NCBI RefSeq assembly: GCF_900115785.1 | Contig: NZ_FOYS01000002.1 | Span: 496,001 to 560,000 of the forward strand | Source of the DNA: Halogeometricum limi | GTDB lineage: Archaea; Halobacteriota; Halobacteria; Halobacteriales; Haloferacaceae | DNA: 64,000 nucleotides | Direction: 5' to 3' | Shown: in pieces, positions 8,219-15,818 of the stretch | How positions within the stretch are numbered: the first letter of the stretch is position 1 | Layout: every line of letters starts with the position of its first letter | Notes under the pieces: generated by a model | Seen by the model: only the letters and a program-made list of their open reading frames with translations | The model's database searches: none | Told to the model about the DNA's origin: nothing | Position numbers and translations under genes: made by a program

Positions 8219-8575
8219 GCGGAACCCGTCCCACTCCTGGCTCTCTCGCTCCCGGATGCCCGCGTCGGGGTCGCGCAGTTCCTCGACGTAGACCGGTCTG
8301 ACCTCGTCGCCGATAGCCACGTCGCCCGTCGTGAGTTGCCCGATGGCGCGGACGGGTTCGCCGTCGACGTCGAACTCGACGATGGCGAGGTGGTTCGGTT
8401 CGTCGACGCCCGGCGGCGGGGCCGTCGAGGTGGTCCACGTCACTATCTCCGCGGTGTACTCGCTCAGGTCGACCGTTCCGACGGCCTCCTCGCCGCCGGG
8501 GCCGAGGAGGTGGCCGGGGTAGGTGATACTGCCGTCGGGGTAGCGGTGCGCCTCCATCGTGCGTTCGTCGGTCAT
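8204..8575 (-). CDS. OB-fold (DUF35-type) thiolase partner protein
   Basis: A 123-residue protein with the OB-fold pattern of DUF35 proteins: GTVDLSEYTAEIVTWTTSTA, then PNHLAIVEFDVDGEPVRAIG and GDEVRPVYVEELRDPDAG. No N-terminal four-Cys zinc ribbon is seen, so this is the OB part only. In archaea DUF35 proteins bind thiolases (for example the thiolase/HMG-CoA synthase complex) and help channel CoA intermediates. It overlaps the preceding thiolase gene by ATGA, confirming partnership. Confidence 0.88.
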   Translation of the reverse strand: MTDERTMEAHRYPDGSITYPGHLLGPGGEEAVGTVDLSEYTAEIVTWTTSTAPPPGVDEPNHLAIVEFDVDGEPVRAIGQLTTGDVAIGDEVRPVYVEELRDPDAGIRERESQEWDGFRFEPV

Positions 8576-9726
8576 CGTCGTGCCTCCATGATGGTCGTCG
8601 TCACGCAGTTACCGAACCCGCCGACGTTGCAGGCCAGACCCGTCTCCGCGTCGACCTGTCTGTCTCCGGCCTCGCCCATCAACTGCGCGTATATCTCGTA
8701 CGCCTGTGCGACGCCGGACGCGCCGAGGGGGTGTCCCTTCGACTTCAACCCGCCCGAGGTGTTTATCGGGAGGTCGCCGTCGCGGTCGGTGACGCCGTCC
8801 TCGACGGCCTTCCAGCCCTCGCCCTTCTCGAAGAATCCGAGGTCTTCGGACTGGAGAAATTCGAGGATGGTGAACATATCGTGGAGTTCGGCCACGTCGA
8901 TATCGTCCGGTTCGAGGTCCGCCATCTCGTAGGCTATCTCCGAGGAGTTGACCACGCCGCCCATCGTCGTCGGGTCGGCGCGTTCGTGGACGACGTGGGT
9001 GTCCGTCGCGCCGCCGATACCCGAGACGACGACGTACTCGTCGGTGTACTCGCGCGCGACTGACTCGGGGCAGAACATGAGCGCCGCGGAGCCGTCGGTG
9101 ATGGGGCAGAAGTCGTACAGGCGGAGGGGGTCCGCGACGATGGGGGAGTCGAGAACGGTGTCCAAGTCAACCTCCTTGCGGAACTGCGCGTGGGGGTTGT
9201 CGACGCCGTTCTTGTGGTTCTTGACGGCGACTTTGCCGAGCGATTCGCGCGGGGCGTCGTACGTGTCGAGGTAGAGTCGCGCCGTGAGTCCCGCAAACGA
9301 GGGGAGCGTGACGCCGTGTTTGTACTCGACGGGGTGCGTGAGCGACGCGATGACGTCCGTCGCCTCCGCGGTGGTGCGGTGGGTCATCTTCTCGCCGCCG
9401 ACGAGGAGCGTCATGTCCGACGCGCCGGACGCGACGGACTGCCACGCCGCGTAGATGCCGGCGCCGCCGGACGACGACGTCTGGTCGATTCGCGCGGTGT
9501 ACGCCGGGAGCGCCGACAGGTCGTGCGCGAGGGCGTTCGGTACCCCGGTCTGCCCCTCGAACTCGCCGCTGGCCATGTTCGAGACGTAGAGGTGTTCGAT
9601 GGCGTCGGGTGAGACGCCCGCGTCGTCGAGACAGGCCTGTCCGGCCTCTGCGAGCAACTCGCGTATCCACGCGTCGCGTTGCCCGAACTGGGTCATCGAC
9701 GCGCCGATAACTGCTACGCTGTCCAT
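8572..9726 (-). CDS. Thiolase-family protein (acetyl-CoA acetyltransferase-like) with Ser at the nucleophile position
   Basis: A 384-residue SCP-x/archaeal-type thiolase. Family signs are the start DSVAVIGASMTQFG, ELHDMFTILEF with the His of the third motif, GGLKSKGHPLGASG with the catalytic His, and CNVGGFGNCV with the C-terminal Cys. The N-terminal nucleophile motif, normally with Cys, reads ARIDQTSSSGGAGIY, putting Ser84 where Cys is expected. Thiolases condense or cleave acyl-CoAs through a Cys thioester; Ser suggests altered chemistry or a noncatalytic role. It is followed by its DUF35 partner (ATGA overlap). It could still act in fatty acid or isoprenoid CoA metabolism. Confidence 0.88.
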   Translation of the reverse strand: MDSVAVIGASMTQFGQRDAWIRELLAEAGQACLDDAGVSPDAIEHLYVSNMASGEFEGQTGVPNALAHDLSALPAYTARIDQTSSSGGAGIYAAWQSVASGASDMTLLVGGEKMTHRTTAEATDVIASLTHPVEYKHGVTLPSFAGLTARLYLDTYDAPRESLGKVAVKNHKNGVDNPHAQFRKEVDLDTVLDSPIVADPLRLYDFCPITDGSAALMFCPESVAREYTDEYVVVSGIGGATDTHVVHERADPTTMGGVVNSSEIAYEMADLEPDDIDVAELHDMFTILEFLQSEDLGFFEKGEGWKAVEDGVTDRDGDLPINTSGGLKSKGHPLGASGVAQAYEIYAQLMGEAGDRQVDAETGLACNVGGFGNCVTTTIMEARR

Positions 9727-9817
9727 GCGTATCGACTCGGGGCCGGCGGTTTACTCGTTTCCCTTCCCCGCGCCGCGTCTCGAATGTTTTACCACCGGGG
9801 CGAACCTCCCGACGACA

Positions 9818-10234
9818 ATGGCAAACGACACCGTCGCACCGTCCGTCGGGGCCGTCGCGTCGTTACTCCTCGCGGTCGTGGTCTTCGCACCCGCGCTCCT
9901 CATCTCGACGCCCGACGTCGGCGTCGCCGACTACTACGCGTCCGGACCCATCGGCGTCTCCGTCGTCGGTTTCCTCGCACTCCTCGGAATCGTCGTCTTC
10001 CTCGCCGGGAAACAGGAACGGACCGAACCGGCGACCGTCGCCGGACTGACGCTGGTCCTCGGCGTGTCGATGTTCGCGTTCTCGCTGACGTGGGCGTTCG
10101 GCATCGACGAGACGCTCCTGTTCAGTTTCCCGGCGGAGTACTCCTGGATAGCGACGCACCGCTGGGCCGTCATCATCCTCGCGGCCATCGTCCCCGTCGC
10201 CGCGGCGGGATACGCCCGCGACACGCTCTCGTAA
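9818..10234 (+). CDS. Four-helix membrane protein, haloarchaeal
   Basis: A 138-residue integral membrane protein with four hydrophobic segments at about 10-30, 43-64, 72-93 and 113-132. No enzymatic motif. It looks like a small Halobacteria-restricted family (recalled as DUF7548, unverified). ATG 9818 is chosen because TATA-like GTTTTACC lies about 30 nt upstream and the open frame before it overlaps the divergent thiolase promoter. Upstream of SRP RNA on the same strand. Confidence 0.8.
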   Translation: MANDTVAPSVGAVASLLLAVVVFAPALLISTPDVGVADYYASGPIGVSVVGFLALLGIVVFLAGKQERTEPATVAGLTLVLGVSMFAFSLTWAFGIDETLLFSFPAEYSWIATHRWAVIILAAIVPVAAAGYARDTLS

Positions 10235-10357
10235 CGCGTCCTTCGCTTCTTCTCTCGGTTCTCCGTCGCGCCGACGGTCGCGCCACCCGCACGTCGTCTG
10301 TCGATTTCGCGGACCGGCGAGTCGAAAGTCCCTTAAGCGACGGCGGGCATATAGTGA

Positions 10358-10667
10358 GATGGACTAGGTCGGGCAGCTAGGCCCTGCTCTTCACCCGTAA
10401 CTTCGGCCTTTAGCGGGGACCGAACCCGGGCGCGTCCGGTCAGACCGGTGCGGGCCCCGGGAGCCAACGTAGAAACCTCGTCCGTCGGGGACAGCGGTCC
10501 GTGGAAACCGGCCGCAGGGTCGGTTGAACGCGGTTCGTCGGTGATACTCCGCCAGGCGCGGAAGCGAGCAGCGGATCACTGAACGTATGTCGCTCGCCGG
10601 ATCGCGGGGTGGAGGAGGCAACCGGGATTCCCCGCACCGGAACGCCGGGCAACCCCGTCGTCCACCA
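10358..10667 (+). ncRNA. ffs: Signal recognition particle 7S RNA
   Basis: Sequence of the archaeal SRP RNA, about 310 nt. The 5' domain contains TAGGTCGGGCAGCTAGGCCC and the following CTTCACCCGTAACTTCGGCC. Helix 8 is seen as GCCAGGCGCGGAAGCGAGCA with the GGAAG loop near 10555, the SRP54 site. The 3' strand near 10651-10666 (CCCGTCGTCC) pairs with the 5' end (GGAC...CGGG), forming archaeal helix 1. TATA-like TTAAG at 10333 lies about 25 nt upstream of the assigned 5' end. Ends are uncertain by several nucleotides. The RNA scaffolds SRP19 and SRP54 for cotranslational targeting. Confidence 0.93.
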
Positions 10668-10704
10668 TTCATACCGTATTCGCGTTCGAGAGCGACGCCG
10701 CCGC

Positions 10705-10739
10705 CTCGCGTCGCAGTCACCGTCTCGCGTCGCAGCCAC
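10705..10739. repeat. Two tandem copies of CTCGCGTCGCAGYCAC
   Basis: 16-nt copies at 10705-10720 and 10724-10739 (one C/T difference, 19-bp period), in the gap between SRP RNA and the MFS gene. No function seen; the same gap carries a TATA-like TTTAAC near 10802 for the MFS gene. Confidence 0.4.
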
Positions 10740-10837
10740 ATCGCACGCCTGCCGTTCACCCCGCGAGAGACTACCCCCCACAGGCTTCCCAGATGATGTG
10801 ATTTAACCCGGTTCACACCGTCCCGCTTCGAACACCG

Positions 10838-12133
10838 ATGTCGTCTGGGCTCGGAGGCTCACTCGGCCTCCTCCGTGACCGAGAGTTCACCGCCCTCGCG
10901 GGCACCGCCTTCGCGCGCAGCCAAGCCTACTCGACGATTCTCATCGCCCTCGCGCTGTACGCCGAGCAGTTCGGGACGACCGGGTTCATCGAAGGGATGT
11001 TCGGCACCGCGTTCGCCGTCGTCCAACTTCTCATCGTCTTACCGCTCGGTCGGAAAGTGGACACCGGCAACGCCAAGAAGTACCTCCTCGCCGGACTCGC
11101 CATCAACGTCGCCGTCTTCGTCGGGTTCGCGTTCGTGCAGAACTCCGTCCACGTCATCCTCATGCGGATGATACAGGGACTCGGCGCGAGCCTCCTCTGG
11201 ATTACGGGCTCCACCGTCGTCGGCGAGATAAGCCCGGAGGACGCCAGCGGACGCTGGTTGGGCGCGTACAACCAGGTCGCCGCCTTCTCCAGTCTCGCCG
11301 GCGACGTCGTCGGCGGCTACCTCCTCTACGCCTACCAGACGCACGTCGTCTACACGGTTCTCAGCGCCGTCACCGTCGCCGCGTTCCTCCTCGTCTGGCA
11401 CTACCTTCGCGAGAACCCCGGCGGCCGGAAAGACCCCGAGGAGGCGACGGGCACCGAGACGCTCCGCGCCCTCCTCGACCGGCCGATGATTCGCTCTCTG
11501 GTCCTCTTTCGACTCGCGTTCAGCGTCGGCAAGATGGCCGTCATCATCTTCCTGCCCATCTTCGCGAGAAAGGAGTTCGGCATCAACGCGTTCGCCATCG
11601 GCTGGATTCTCGCCGGCGGAAAGTTGACGAAGACCATCGCGCAGGGCTACATGGGCGACCTGACCGACAGAATCGGTGCGAAACACTGGTTCGTCGCGGT
11701 CGGTGCCATCCTCTACGGTCTCGGCACCGCGCTCATCCCCCTTGCGCTCTACTTCGAGGGCGTCGTCACGCCCATCGAGTTCGGCATGTTCGGCGAGTCA
11801 CAGGTGCTCGGCGGCGCGTTCTTCGCACTGTTCGCCGCCTACGGGATACTCGGCATCGCCGACAGCATCCGCCTCCCCGCGAGCATGGCGCTGTTCGTCG
11901 AAGAGGGCGAGCGCTTCGACTCCGTGGCCTCCAGCATGTCGCTTCGCTCCATCTCTTGGAAGGTCGGACAGGTGGCGGGGCCGGCGCTCGTCGGAAGCAT
12001 CAAGGACTTCGTGTCGACGACGGCGGCGTTTCTCACCGCCGCGGCGTTCATCGTCGTCGCGACGGGCGTCTTCGTCGTCACCTACTACCGAACGTCGCAC
12101 GAGGACCTGACGACGCCGGTCGGCGGCGACTGA
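10838..12133 (+). CDS. Major facilitator superfamily transporter
   Basis: A 431-residue, about 12-helix membrane transporter. N-terminal helices begin at FTALAGTAFARSQAYSTILIA; loop 2-3 has LPLGRKVDTGNAKKYLLAG, the MFS motif A pattern G-x3-D-x4-R/K; the second half repeats it as YMGDLTDRIGAKHW. Secondary transporters of this family use ion gradients. Substrate unpredictable; the fold class with HVILMRMIQGLGASLLWI is like multidrug/sugar MFS. TATA-like ATTTAACC is about 30 nt upstream. Monocistronic. Confidence 0.9.
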   Translation: MSSGLGGSLGLLRDREFTALAGTAFARSQAYSTILIALALYAEQFGTTGFIEGMFGTAFAVVQLLIVLPLGRKVDTGNAKKYLLAGLAINVAVFVGFAFVQNSVHVILMRMIQGLGASLLWITGSTVVGEISPEDASGRWLGAYNQVAAFSSLAGDVVGGYLLYAYQTHVVYTVLSAVTVAAFLLVWHYLRENPGGRKDPEEATGTETLRALLDRPMIRSLVLFRLAFSVGKMAVIIFLPIFARKEFGINAFAIGWILAGGKLTKTIAQGYMGDLTDRIGAKHWFVAVGAILYGLGTALIPLALYFEGVVTPIEFGMFGESQVLGGAFFALFAAYGILGIADSIRLPASMALFVEEGERFDSVASSMSLRSISWKVGQVAGPALVGSIKDFVSTTAAFLTAAAFIVVATGVFVVTYYRTSHEDLTTPVGGD

Positions 12134-12167
12134 TTCGGCCGGCGAGAGAGGCGGACGGTACAGTCGG

Positions 12168-12491
12168 TCAGGCGGCCGTCGTTCGGTCGTCGTCGGTCTC
12201 CTCTTCGAGCGCCTCCGTCTCGACCGCGGCATCGGTCTCCGTCGTCTCTGTGTCGCCCGCGTCGTCGACGCCGTCGGCGTCGGTGTCGTCGGACGGTCCC
12301 GCGGCCGCTTCCTGCAGTTCGCGTTCGATGTCCTCTCGGCCGCGGCGGAACTCGCCCATCGCCTGTCCGGTCGAACGGGCGAGTTGGGGGAGTTTGTTCG
12401 CGCCGAACAGGAGGACGACGATGAGGAGGACGATGAGAAGTTCTGGACCGCCCGGAATTCCGGGGAACAGGGGGACGAGTGTGAGCGTCAT
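12168..12491 (-). CDS. tatA: Sec-independent protein translocase TatA
   Basis: A 107-residue TatA/E: short periplasmic head, one membrane helix (PELLIVLLIVVLLFG, about 16-30), the FG-x2-K-LP hinge (FGANKLPQLAR) and an amphipathic helix (TGQAMGEFRRGREDIEREL), then an acidic tail. TatA oligomerises with TatC to export folded proteins; haloarchaea rely heavily on Tat, and several exported proteins in this window carry RR signals. ATG 12491 gives the usual TatA N-terminus. An inverted repeat lies directly upstream. tatC is not in the window. Confidence 0.92.
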   Translation of the reverse strand: MTLTLVPLFPGIPGGPELLIVLLIVVLLFGANKLPQLARSTGQAMGEFRRGREDIERELQEAAAGPSDDTDADGVDDAGDTETTETDAAVETEALEEETDDDRTTAA

Positions 12492-12494
12492 CGT

Positions 12495-12510
12495 CCGAGA
12501 TACGTCTCGG
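12495..12510. promoter_or_regulatory. Inverted repeat CCGAGA-TACG-TCTCGG at tatA start
   Basis: A perfect 6-bp stem with a 4-nt loop, immediately upstream of the tatA ATG (12491) and just downstream of the TATA-like GATATTC (near 12513). It could be an operator over the start site or an RNA hairpin next to the start codon. No experimental basis. Confidence 0.3.
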
Positions 12511-12576
12511 GAGAATATCAACTTGTCACCGGTGTGAAGACCGACGCGAAGGCGAGTGGTTCCGGAGGTACGAGGA

Positions 12577-13197
12577 CTACCCTTCGTACGGCGGTCCTTC
12601 CGCGCGCCGGTAGGTCTCCAGGCGGCGGTAGCCGTGGATGGACCCGTCTTCGGCGAGCGTCACCTCGTACTGCCCGAGGATGTCCTGCGTGTCGGGGACC
12701 GAGTGCCGTTCGACCAGTTCGACGGTCGCGAGCCATCCGTCCTCTTCTCGCATCAGACTCGTGACGCCGTCTAAGTCGTGGCCGATGAGGGCGGGTACCT
12801 GTTCTCGAACCGTGTCGCGAACGGCGACGATACCGGTCGCGCCACCGTCGTCGCTCGGGTCAGCGTCACCCGCCTCGTCTTCGGTCTCGTCGGCCGCTGA
12901 GTCGTCGTCCACTGTCTCCTCGTCGCCGGTACTCTCGTCGTCGGTGGTCTCGTCTTCGTCCATCGTGTCGTCGTCTCCGTCTGCCGACTCCTCGTCTGCA
13001 CCATCGCTCTCCGCCGACGCCGTGTCCGGACCGTCGTCGCTCGCCGCGCCCTGTCGGTCTTCGTCGGTCGTCTCCGACGAGTCGGCGTCGTCTACGGTCT
13101 CGTCTTCGGGGCCGTGTTGGTGACAGAACCCGTCCGCTTGCGCGGGGCGCGAACAGCGGTCACCGTCCGACGTCACGGCCTGACACTGGTCGGTCAC
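12577..13197 (-). CDS. gvpO: Gas vesicle protein GvpO with N-terminal Cys/His motif and acidic linker
   Basis: A 206-residue protein. The C-terminal part from about residue 118 (IVAVRDTVREQVPALIGHDL, DGWLATVELVERHSVPDTQD, ILGQYEVTLAEDGSIHGYRR) is the GvpO domain, an accessory factor of haloarchaeal gas vesicle formation. Most GvpO proteins I know are about 110-140 residues. Here residues 1-28 carry C5, C15, C25 and H28 (C-x9-C-x9-C-x2-H), a candidate small zinc site, followed by a long Asp/Glu/Ser/Thr linker (about 30-117). It lies 8 nt after gvpA on the same strand, so is cotranscribed. gvpN and gvpC, usually between gvpA and gvpO, are absent. Confidence 0.87.
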   Translation of the reverse strand: MTDQCQAVTSDGDRCSRPAQADGFCHQHGPEDETVDDADSSETTDEDRQGAASDDGPDTASAESDGADEESADGDDDTMDEDETTDDESTGDEETVDDDSAADETEDEAGDADPSDDGGATGIVAVRDTVREQVPALIGHDLDGVTSLMREEDGWLATVELVERHSVPDTQDILGQYEVTLAEDGSIHGYRRLETYRRAEGPPYEG

Positions 13198-13205
13198 GAG
13201 TTACC

Positions 13206-13478
13206 CTACGACGTGTCCGCTCGCTGTGGGTTCGCGCGTCCGATCTCTATCTCTTGGAGGTCTTCTAAGTCCCCCTGACTCGCCTTCTCAATTTTCGCCA
13301 TCTCTGAGGCGTAGGTCAGGAAGGTGTCGACGGAGGCGGCGACGATACGCGCCTCGACGGTCAGTATCTCGATACCGACCACGGACACCCGCGCCCAGAT
13401 GTCGATGACGATACCCTTGTCGAGGATGCGGTCTAGCACGTCCGCCAAACTGGAGCCGTCCGGACTGTCTGCTGGCAT
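13206..13478 (-). CDS. gvpA: Major gas vesicle structural protein GvpA
   Basis: A 90-residue GvpA. The core [20 protein letters not shown], then [19 protein letters not shown] and [15 protein letters not shown], matches the highly conserved coil-helix-beta-beta-helix of the rib-forming subunit. The polymer makes the gas-permeable shell wall. Haloarchaeal GvpA is usually about 76-79 residues; this one has a longer tail ([18 protein letters not shown]). ATG 13478 is preceded at about 25 nt by a clear TATA box on the minus strand (ATTAAATAA, 13501-13509). First gene of the gvpA-gvpO unit, divergent from gvpF. Confidence 0.96.
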   Translation of the reverse strand: MPADSPDGSSLADVLDRILDKGIVIDIWARVSVVGIEILTVEARIVAASVDTFLTYASEMAKIEKASQGDLEDLQEIEIGRANPQRADTS

Positions 13479-13627
13479 GTGTCGGAGTCGTCGGGAGACG
13501 TTATTTAATCATTCGGCCGACGTGAACAAAATTCGGACTGTCTGAACGAAAACTATCTCTCCATACTTGTTATCAGGGCCGCAAGCTATACAGTAATGTC
13601 CGCGTAATCGCGCATCATCCCCGAGCC
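13479..13627. promoter_or_regulatory. Divergent gvpA/gvpF promoter region with 20-bp-spaced TGAAC repeats
   Basis: This 149-bp gap carries the gvpA TATA box (13501-13509, minus strand) and a gvpF TATA-like CTATACAG near 13586 (plus strand). Between them are direct repeats TGAACAAAA (13523) and TGAACGAAAA (13543), exactly 20 bp apart, two helical turns. In Halobacterium and Haloferax the activator GvpE acts on paired TGAAC-like half sites upstream of gvp promoters; the spacing here differs and no gvpE is in the window, so the regulator is unknown. Confidence 0.55.
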
Positions 13628-14251
13628 ATGAGTTCTCATCTGTACGCGTACGGCGTTGTGGAAGCCGAAGACTTCGAGTTGGAGATGGAGGGTGTCGAGG
13701 GAGAGGGGCCGGCCGAGACGGTGACGTACCGTTCTCTCTCCGCCGTCGTGACACCCATCGACGAGATGGACGTCGAACGCACCGACGAGAACACGCGAGC
13801 ACACGACGAGGTGCTCAGAGCGGTGATGACAGAGGGCGCGGGCCGAACCGTCGTCCCGATGCAGTTCGGGATGACGTTCAAGAGCGCTCGTCCGCTGAAG
13901 AGCGTGATGCGCGGCGGCCGACGCGCGTTCCGGAAAGCGCTCATGGACGTCGACGGCGCGGTGGAGTTGGGCGTGAAAGTCGTCGCGGACGAGGATTCGA
14001 CGCTCGACCGCGAGACGGTGGGCGCGGACGTCTCCGAGCGACTCGTCGCCCTGAGCGACGGCGAAGCGGAGAACGACCTCTACTCGGACCGACTCGTGTT
14101 CAACCGCTCGTACCTTGTCGACACCGACGAACAGGACGCCTTCGGCGACGCCGTGTCCGACCTCGAAGCGGAGTACCCGGACGCTATCGTGCAGTACACC
14201 GGTCCGTGGGCACCCTACAACTTCGTCGACGTCGAGATCGGAGCGAAGTGA
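13628..14251 (+). CDS. gvpF: Gas vesicle protein GvpF
   Basis: A 207-residue GvpF/GvpL-family protein. It opens with HLYAYGVVEAEDF, the typical first strand, has GRTVVPMQFGMTFKSARPLK in the middle and ends VQYTGPWAPYNFVDVEIG, the conserved C-terminus. GvpF contacts GvpA and is thought to help initiate shell assembly. First gene of the plus-strand gvp operon; gvpG starts 1 nt after its stop. Its homologue gvpL is the sixth gene of this operon. Confidence 0.93.
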   Translation: MSSHLYAYGVVEAEDFELEMEGVEGEGPAETVTYRSLSAVVTPIDEMDVERTDENTRAHDEVLRAVMTEGAGRTVVPMQFGMTFKSARPLKSVMRGGRRAFRKALMDVDGAVELGVKVVADEDSTLDRETVGADVSERLVALSDGEAENDLYSDRLVFNRSYLVDTDEQDAFGDAVSDLEAEYPDAIVQYTGPWAPYNFVDVEIGAK

Positions 14252-14252
14252 G

Positions 14253-14504
14253 ATGTTCCTCCTCGACGACATCCTGCTGTGGCCGATTCGGAACGTCGTG
14301 GACGTCCTCCACTCGCTTGCGGTCCAGGAGATGTACGACCCCGAGTCGATTCAGAGCGACATCAAAGAGACCCAGTTGCTGTACGAGTTGGGCGAACTCG
14401 ACGACGCCGAGTACGAGGAGCGACGCGCCCGACTGGAGGCCGAACTCGACGCGGCCGAACGGGCCCGAGAGCGCCTCAGCGACAAGGTGGTCGTGCAACG
14501 ATGA
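14253..14504 (+). CDS. gvpG: Gas vesicle protein GvpG
   Basis: An 83-residue GvpG. The start FLLDDILLWPIRNVVDVLHS and the helical remainder (LLYELGELDDAEYEERRARL) match this small, coiled-coil-like accessory family. ATG 14253 lies 1 nt after the gvpF stop; its TGA overlaps the next start by ATGA. Cotranslated with both neighbours. Confidence 0.92.
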   Translation: MFLLDDILLWPIRNVVDVLHSLAVQEMYDPESIQSDIKETQLLYELGELDDAEYEERRARLEAELDAAERARERLSDKVVVQR

Positions 14505-15355
14505 CCGACGGAGAGGGAGACGAGGACGTGTCGTCGCTCGTCGCCCGCGCGGTCGAACTGAGCACGCAGGTCCTCGACAGTCTGGAGGCGGACGACGCCG
14601 ACGGCGGCGACACCGCCGACCTGTTGGACGAGTTGGAGGCTATCGCCGCCGAGGCGACGGAGTTGCTCGACGCGATGGACCTCTCGGAACTACCGTCCGC
14701 GATAGACCCCGAGGGGGTCGACGAAGTCGTCGACGAGGAGCAGTTGCCCGAGGCCGTCGCGAACCTCGACCCCGGAGAGGCGATTCGTCTCCGAAAGCTC
14801 CTCGCCGTCGTCGACATCGGCGAACTCTGGAGTTCGGTCGACGTGCGCGACGTGTGGCAGAACAAACGCGAGTTCGAAGACGCCGTCGACGAGTTCACCG
14901 ACGACGAGGGCGACGACGACGTGTCGGCGCTGGTCTCGGAGTTCACCGACGACGAAGGCGACGGAGACGACGAAGACGACGACTTCGACGTGGACGTCGA
15001 CGTCGGCGAGACGCTCTCGACGGACGACGACGTCGTCGACCTGCCGGACGCCGCCTACCAGACCGCGATACAACAGCAACTCTCCGAGACCGTGGGCGAG
15101 TTCCGGCAGAAACTCGTCGACCTCCACCGTGACCTCGCGCGTCTGCGCGAAGAGAACCGCCAGCGAACCGACCGCGTCGGCCAACCGGACTCGCGGAACC
15201 CCACCGCGCACTCGACGCTCGCGTCGACGCGGACGGCCGGCCGCGGAGACACGACGTACTCGACGGTGCCCGCCGAGACGAAGTACTCGAACGCGCCGAA
15301 CAGACGGCGCGTCTACGGCGACCGGTTCGAGGAGTACGGAGGCGACGATGCCTGA
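14501..15355 (+). CDS. Unrecognised gas-vesicle-cluster protein at the gvpH/gvpI position
   Basis: A 284-residue very acidic protein between gvpG (ATGA overlap) and gvpJ (8-bp overlap), where gvpH and gvpI normally stand. It lacks an Hsp20 domain, so it is not a typical GvpH. Visible parts are an N-terminal helical region (SSLVARAVELSTQVLDSLEA), a distinctive block at about 60-130 (LDPGEAIRLRKLLAVVDIGE then LWSSVDVRDVWQNKREFED), an Asp-rich stretch at about 130-180, a helix at about 190-225 (SETVGEFRQKLVDLHRDLAR) and a basic, Thr/Tyr-rich tail (YSTVPAETKYSNAPNRRRVY). The basic tail recalls GvpI in composition, but I cannot confirm homology. Operon position strongly implies a role in vesicle assembly. 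Confidence 0.8.
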   Translation: MTDGEGDEDVSSLVARAVELSTQVLDSLEADDADGGDTADLLDELEAIAAEATELLDAMDLSELPSAIDPEGVDEVVDEEQLPEAVANLDPGEAIRLRKLLAVVDIGELWSSVDVRDVWQNKREFEDAVDEFTDDEGDDDVSALVSEFTDDEGDGDDEDDDFDVDVDVGETLSTDDDVVDLPDAAYQTAIQQQLSETVGEFRQKLVDLHRDLARLREENRQRTDRVGQPDSRNPTAHSTLASTRTAGRGDTTYSTVPAETKYSNAPNRRRVYGDRFEEYGGDDA

Positions 15356-15818
15356 CCCCGTCCGACCCGGACGCGACTCCGACAGTCTCGCCGACGTCGT
15401 CGAACTCCTCCTCGACAAAGGCGTCGTTATCAACGCCGACATCGTCGTCTCCGTCGGCGAGACGGAACTCCTGGGAATCAAACTCCGCGCGGCCATCGCG
15501 TCGTTCGAGACGGCCTCGGAGTACGGACTGGAGTTCCCTTCGGGAACCGACATGGAGGCCGTCGAGGCCGCGAGCGACCGGCGACGCGAACGGAGCGTCA
15601 CGCCGGCGGCGAATCCGGAACTGTCGCCGTCGGGCGACTTCGCCGAACGAGACGAGGCGTCGGCCGTGAGCGACGGAGACGGCGGTGACGGAACGAACGA
15701 CGGAGGCGACGGAGACCAACGAAGCGACCGAGAGAGCGCGAACGGCGACGGAGACGTGTCGGAGACGTCGAAAGAGGGCGAGGCGACCGAAGCCGAGACG
15801 GACGGAGGCGGCGAATGA
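15348..15818 (+). CDS. gvpJ: Gas vesicle protein GvpJ with long acidic tail
   Basis: A 156-residue GvpA-like minor protein. Residues 10-70 (LADVVELLLDKGVVINADIV, VSVGETELLGIKLRAAIASF) form the GvpA/J/M core. The tail from about 75 to 156 is Asp/Glu/Gly/Ser-rich and probably disordered; it is longer than usual for GvpJ as I know it. ATG 15348 overlaps the upstream gene by 8 bp, and the stop overlaps gvpK by ATGA. Confidence 0.92.
   Translation: MPDPVRPGRDSDSLADVVELLLDKGVVINADIVVSVGETELLGIKLRAAIASFETASEYGLEFPSGTDMEAVEAASDRRRERSVTPAANPELSPSGDFAERDEASAVSDGDGGDGTNDGGDGDQRSDRESANGDGDVSETSKEGEATEAETDGGGE

Noticed and set aside
10391-10816. 141-codon minus-strand frame
   Set aside because: Overlies the SRP RNA; stable RNA, not a protein gene.
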